From: Cytophagales bacterium
GTDB lineage: Bacteria > Bacteroidota > Bacteroidia > Cytophagales > UBA9547
Assembly (NCBI GenBank): GCA_003476475.1
Contig: DMUD01000223.1
Span: 1-9,947 of the forward strand
DNA: 9,947 nt
Reading direction: 5' to 3'
Part shown: positions 7,794-9,947 of the stretch, one piece after another
How positions within the stretch are numbered: the first letter of the stretch is position 1
How the letters are laid out: every line of letters starts with the position of its first letter
The notes under the pieces: generated by a model
Told to the model about the DNA's origin: nothing
Seen by the model: the letters and a program-made list of their open reading frames with translations, nothing else
Database searches by the model: none
Position numbers and translations under genes: made by a program

Positions 7794-7830
7794 TCAGTAA
7801 ATCTATATACCAAAAATCAATAAAACCCCG

Positions 7831-8955
7831 ATGAGATTCATCATATCCTCCTCCTCACTTTTAAAACAGCTCTCTAGCATAAGCGGTGTTATCGCTTCAA
7901 ACCCTATCGTTCCAATTCTTGAGAATTTTTTGTTTGAAGTAAAAGAATCGACACTCACGATTACAGCTTCTGATATGCAAACTTCCATGATTACAGAAAT
8001 GGAAGTAGAATCAAAAAAATCAGGTAGTATATGCGTACCTGCCAAAATTCTTATTGACACATTAAAAAATCTTCCTGAACAACCCCTCACCTTTACAATC
8101 GACGAGGAAACATATAGCATTGAAATAAGTTCAGATAGGGGCAAATATAAACTTTCAGGCGAAAACGCGACCGACTTTCCAAAAGCACCTGTTATTAGTG
8201 GCGGAGATGCCTTGGAAATACCTTCCGATATTTTGTTGAGGGCTATCAACATGACCCTTTTCGCAGCAAGCAATGACGAATTGCGCCCAGCCATGACAGG
8301 AGTATACATAAGCATGAACGACACCAACGTAACTTTCGTTGCCACCGACGGTCATCGCCTTGTACGATACCGCCGTGTAGATATTGCCTCAGACTCCAAT
8401 ACTTCCATCTTAATTCCGAAAAAGGCACTCACTTTACTGAAATCTTCCCTGACTTCCGACAACACTTTAGTTGTGCTGGAATTCAATACCTCAAATGCAT
8501 ACTTCAGTTTTGGCAATACTAAAATGATATGCAGACTTTTGGACGAGCGTTTCCCCGATTATGAAAACGCTATTCCTGTCAACAACCCAAATAAACTAAA
8601 TATTGATCGAAACGAATTTTTGAACTCTTTGAAAATTACTTCGATATATGCCAACAAAACCACACACCAAGTGCGATTAAAAATGGCAGGAAGTGAACTT
8701 CAAATTTCAGCCGAAGACATTGATTTCAGCAACGAAGCCAACGAAAGGCTATCTTGTGATTTTGTAGGTGAAGACATGGAAATTGGATTCAATGCCAAAT
8801 TCTTGTTGGAAGTACTCAACACCATGGATGCCCGCGATGTGACCGTAAACCTCTCGGCACCCAACCGCGCTGGAGTTGTTACCCCTACCGAACAAAATGC
8901 GAACGAGGATTTGCTTATGCTCGTAATGCCTGTAATGCTAAATAGCTATTCTTAG
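7831..8955 (+). CDS. dnaN: DNA polymerase III subunit beta (sliding clamp)
   Basis: The 374-residue length is standard for the bacterial beta clamp, a homodimeric ring of three similar domains per subunit that tethers DNA polymerase III to DNA. Diagnostic segments are the N-terminal MRFIISSSSLLKQL, ILENFLFEV (29-37), the family hallmark ATDGHRLVRY (171-180), ICRLLDERFPDYE (233-245), GFNAKFLLEVL (319-329), and the C-terminal LLMLVMPVML (361-370), which corresponds to the MPMRL end of the E. coli protein. The reading frame is intact. The gene is not beside dnaA or recF here. It is preceded by its own promoter-like sequence and followed 19 bp after the stop by a strong hairpin terminator. Confidence 0.98.
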   Translation: MRFIISSSSLLKQLSSISGVIASNPIVPILENFLFEVKESTLTITASDMQTSMITEMEVESKKSGSICVPAKILIDTLKNLPEQPLTFTIDEETYSIEISSDRGKYKLSGENATDFPKAPVISGGDALEIPSDILLRAINMTLFAASNDELRPAMTGVYISMNDTNVTFVATDGHRLVRYRRVDIASDSNTSILIPKKALTLLKSSLTSDNTLVVLEFNTSNAYFSFGNTKMICRLLDERFPDYENAIPVNNPNKLNIDRNEFLNSLKITSIYANKTTHQVRLKMAGSELQISAEDIDFSNEANERLSCDFVGEDMEIGFNAKFLLEVLNTMDARDVTVNLSAPNRAGVVTPTEQNANEDLLMLVMPVMLNSYS

Positions 8956-8974
8956 TAGATTTTATAAAAAAAAC

Positions 8975-9014
8975 AAGAAAAAGGGCTTAAATAAATGTTT
9001 AAGCCCTTTTTCTT
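8975..9014. terminator. Bidirectional intrinsic terminator between dnaN and the glycosyltransferase
   Basis: The left arm 8975-8991 (AAGAAAAAGGGCTTAAA) and right arm 8998-9014 are perfectly complementary over 17 bp, with a 6-nt loop TAAATG. On the plus strand the right arm is T-rich and runs into TTTTT at 9013-9017. On the minus strand the stem is followed by eight T residues (complement of 8966-8973). Both orientations therefore have a stem plus U-tract. The right arm also encodes the last residues and the stop codon of the minus-strand glycosyltransferase gene. Confidence 0.9.
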
Positions 9015-9760
9015 TTTAAGCCCCTGAAGATATCATATTTAGCAATTCCCAATACTTGCAAACGATAGCAAATTGAAACTCGCAACACCCCAAGCCCATA
9101 CTTTACGCTACGCTTGAAATTGATGCTGCTGGCATCTGGAAAATATTTAGTTGGACAAGAAACCTCGCCCATTTTATAACCTGCAAAACTAATTTGCCCC
9201 AACATTTCGTTGTCGAAAACAAAATCATCGTTGTTTTGGTGCAAAGGCACTGCCTCCAAAACTTCTCTTGAAAAAGCCCTATATCCCGTATGATACTCGG
9301 AAAGCTTCTGAGACATGAGCAAATTTTGGAAAAAAGTCAGAAAACGGTTAGAAATGTATTTGTACATAGGCATCCCCCCAGATAGTGCCCCTTTTCCCAA
9401 AATTCTAGACCCAAGCATGACATCGTATAAACCCCTTGCAATGGGATACACCATTGCTTCGATTAACAATGGTGTATACTGATAATCGGGATGTAACATA
9501 ACTACTATATCGGCACCATTTTCAAGTGCTTTTTTGTAACAAGTTTTTTGATTGCCTCCGTAACCGGTATTTTTTTCGTGACGAATCACAGTATTTATTC
9601 CCAATTCTTTAGCTTTTTGAAACGTATGATCGCTGGAAAAATCATCGACCAATATTACTTCGTCAACAATGTCGAAAGGAATTTCTCGGTATGTGCGTTC
9701 AAGTGTTGGTTCGGCATTGTACGCCGGCATTACAATCACTATTTTTTTTTTACCTATCAT
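8999..9760 (-). CDS. Family-2 (GT-A fold) glycosyltransferase, soluble
   Basis: The 253-residue protein has the GT2 fold signature from the N-terminus: KKIVIVMPAYNAEPTLERTYREIP (5-28), the nucleotide-sugar Asp pair in VILVDDFSSD (35-44), NTGYGGNQKT (64-73), and the DXD-equivalent MLHPDYQYTP (88-97) with D92. MLGSRIL (115-121), EYHTGYRAFSREVL (155-168) and FVFDNEML (180-187) follow. It resembles dolichol-phosphate-mannose-synthase-like transferases but lacks C-terminal membrane helices. It probably transfers a sugar to a lipid carrier or cell-surface glycan; donor and acceptor cannot be read from the sequence. The C-terminus is basic (GLKRKRA). Codons 4-6 are three AAA triplets within a run of ten A residues. 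The gene converges on dnaN and diverges from the partial gene at 9903. Confidence 0.92.
   Translation of the reverse strand: MIGKKKIVIVMPAYNAEPTLERTYREIPFDIVDEVILVDDFSSDHTFQKAKELGINTVIRHEKNTGYGGNQKTCYKKALENGADIVVMLHPDYQYTPLLIEAMVYPIARGLYDVMLGSRILGKGALSGGMPMYKYISNRFLTFFQNLLMSQKLSEYHTGYRAFSREVLEAVPLHQNNDDFVFDNEMLGQISFAGYKMGEVSCPTKYFPDASSINFKRSVKYGLGVLRVSICYRLQVLGIAKYDIFRGLKRKRA
9446..9477. repeat. Perfect 11-bp inverted repeat inside the glycosyltransferase gene
   Basis: ATACACCATTG (9446-9456) and CAATGGTGTAT (9467-9477) are exact reverse complements around a 10-nt loop. They lie over codons 95-105 (YTPLLIEAMVY), just after the DXD-equivalent motif. The stem has no following T-run, so it is not a typical terminator. 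Its function is unknown; it may be a chance mRNA hairpin. Confidence 0.6.
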
Positions 9761-9783
9761 GAACTTCAGTTAAAATCAAAGAA

Positions 9784-9791
9784 CAAATGTA
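9784..9791 (-). promoter_or_regulatory. Candidate -7 box for the glycosyltransferase gene
   Basis: Read on the minus strand, 9791-9784 is TACATTTG, an exact TAnnTTTG match, about 24 bp upstream of the ATG at 9760. No good TTG box lies at the expected distance; the nearest is TTTC at 9817-9814. Transcription would start near 9777. Confidence 0.45.
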
Positions 9792-9799
9792 AAGACTGC

Positions 9800-9817
9800 T
9801 TTCAAATTTCTTTGAAA
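9800..9817. repeat. A/T-rich 7-bp dyad in the divergent intergenic region
   Basis: TTTCAAA (9800-9806) and TTTGAAA (9811-9817) are exact inverted repeats around four bases. The dyad lies just upstream of the candidate -7 box of the glycosyltransferase gene, where its -33 region would be. It could be an operator, but in this A/T-rich spacer it may be fortuitous. Confidence 0.25.
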
Positions 9818-9843
9818 AAGTTGTAGCAGATGACTAGATTTTC

Positions 9844-9876
9844 TTGTTTCATATTTTCAATTTCTTTCTATATTTC
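9844..9876 (+). promoter_or_regulatory. Candidate promoter for the gene starting at 9903
   Basis: TTG at 9844-9846 is followed after 22 bp by TATATTTC at 9869-9876, a 7 of 8 match to TAnnTTTG. Transcription would start near 9883, about 20 nt before the ATG. The leader spacing is similar to that inferred for the other promoters in this window. Confidence 0.4.
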
Positions 9877-9902
9877 TGAAATTTTCTTCCTTGAATATCG
9901 AA

Positions 9903-9947
9903 ATGAACAAAATAAAACTATTCGGCACCTTAGGCCTATTGGCTTTT
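9903..9947 (+). CDS. Start of an exported protein, truncated by the window end
   Basis: ATG at 9903 opens a frame of 15 codons to the last base: MNKIKLFGTLGLLAF. Two lysines followed by a hydrophobic run are typical of the beginning of a signal peptide. The rest of the gene lies outside the window, so no function can be given. It is divergent from the glycosyltransferase gene, with a 142-bp spacer between the two start codons. Confidence 0.6.
   Translation, partial: MNKIKLFGTLGLLAF

Noticed and set aside
1..9947. CRISPR array, tRNA, rRNA or insertion sequence
   Set aside because: No regularly spaced repeats, cloverleaf-like sequence, rRNA motif, transposase or terminal inverted repeats were seen on reading both strands.

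Overview
The window looks like a moderately AT-rich chromosomal segment of a Bacteroidota bacterium. Three things point there: promoter-like boxes of the TTG/TAnnTTTG type rather than the E. coli type, a general lack of Shine-Dalgarno sequences, and a gene set rich in lipoproteins, a TonB-dependent receptor and a TPR-CHAT protein. The assignment is inferred from sequence style; no rRNA gene is present to confirm it.

Layout. (1) Positions 1-945, minus strand: the first 315 codons of a lipoprotein with a low-complexity linker and lipocalin-like segments; its 3' end lies outside the window. (2) 946-1077: a divergent intergenic region with a candidate promoter and a small dyad. (3) 1078-7727, plus strand: a tight run of four genes with junctions of -16, +2 and +16 bp, very likely one operon. 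They encode a TonB-dependent outer-membrane receptor, a lipocalin-like lipoprotein, an exported TPR-CHAT protein with an apparently intact His/Cys dyad (H793, C880), and a small membrane-anchored protein resembling DUF4340. (4) 7728-8955: a promoter and dnaN, the DNA polymerase III sliding clamp. (5) 8975-9014: a strong bidirectional terminator between dnaN and the convergent gene. (6) 8999-9760, minus strand: a soluble family-2 glycosyltransferase whose last codons lie inside that terminator. (7) 9761-9902: a second divergent promoter region, followed by the first 15 codons of an exported protein (9903-9947), cut by the window edge.

The most unusual part is the four-gene operon. Every product carries an export or membrane signal, so a CHAT-family cysteine protease would act in the envelope beside an outer-membrane receptor and a lipoprotein, not in the cytoplasm as is usual for described CHAT systems. 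I propose a receptor-linked envelope protease module. This is inference from gene order and export signals only. dnaN and the glycosyltransferase look like ordinary housekeeping or accessory genes.
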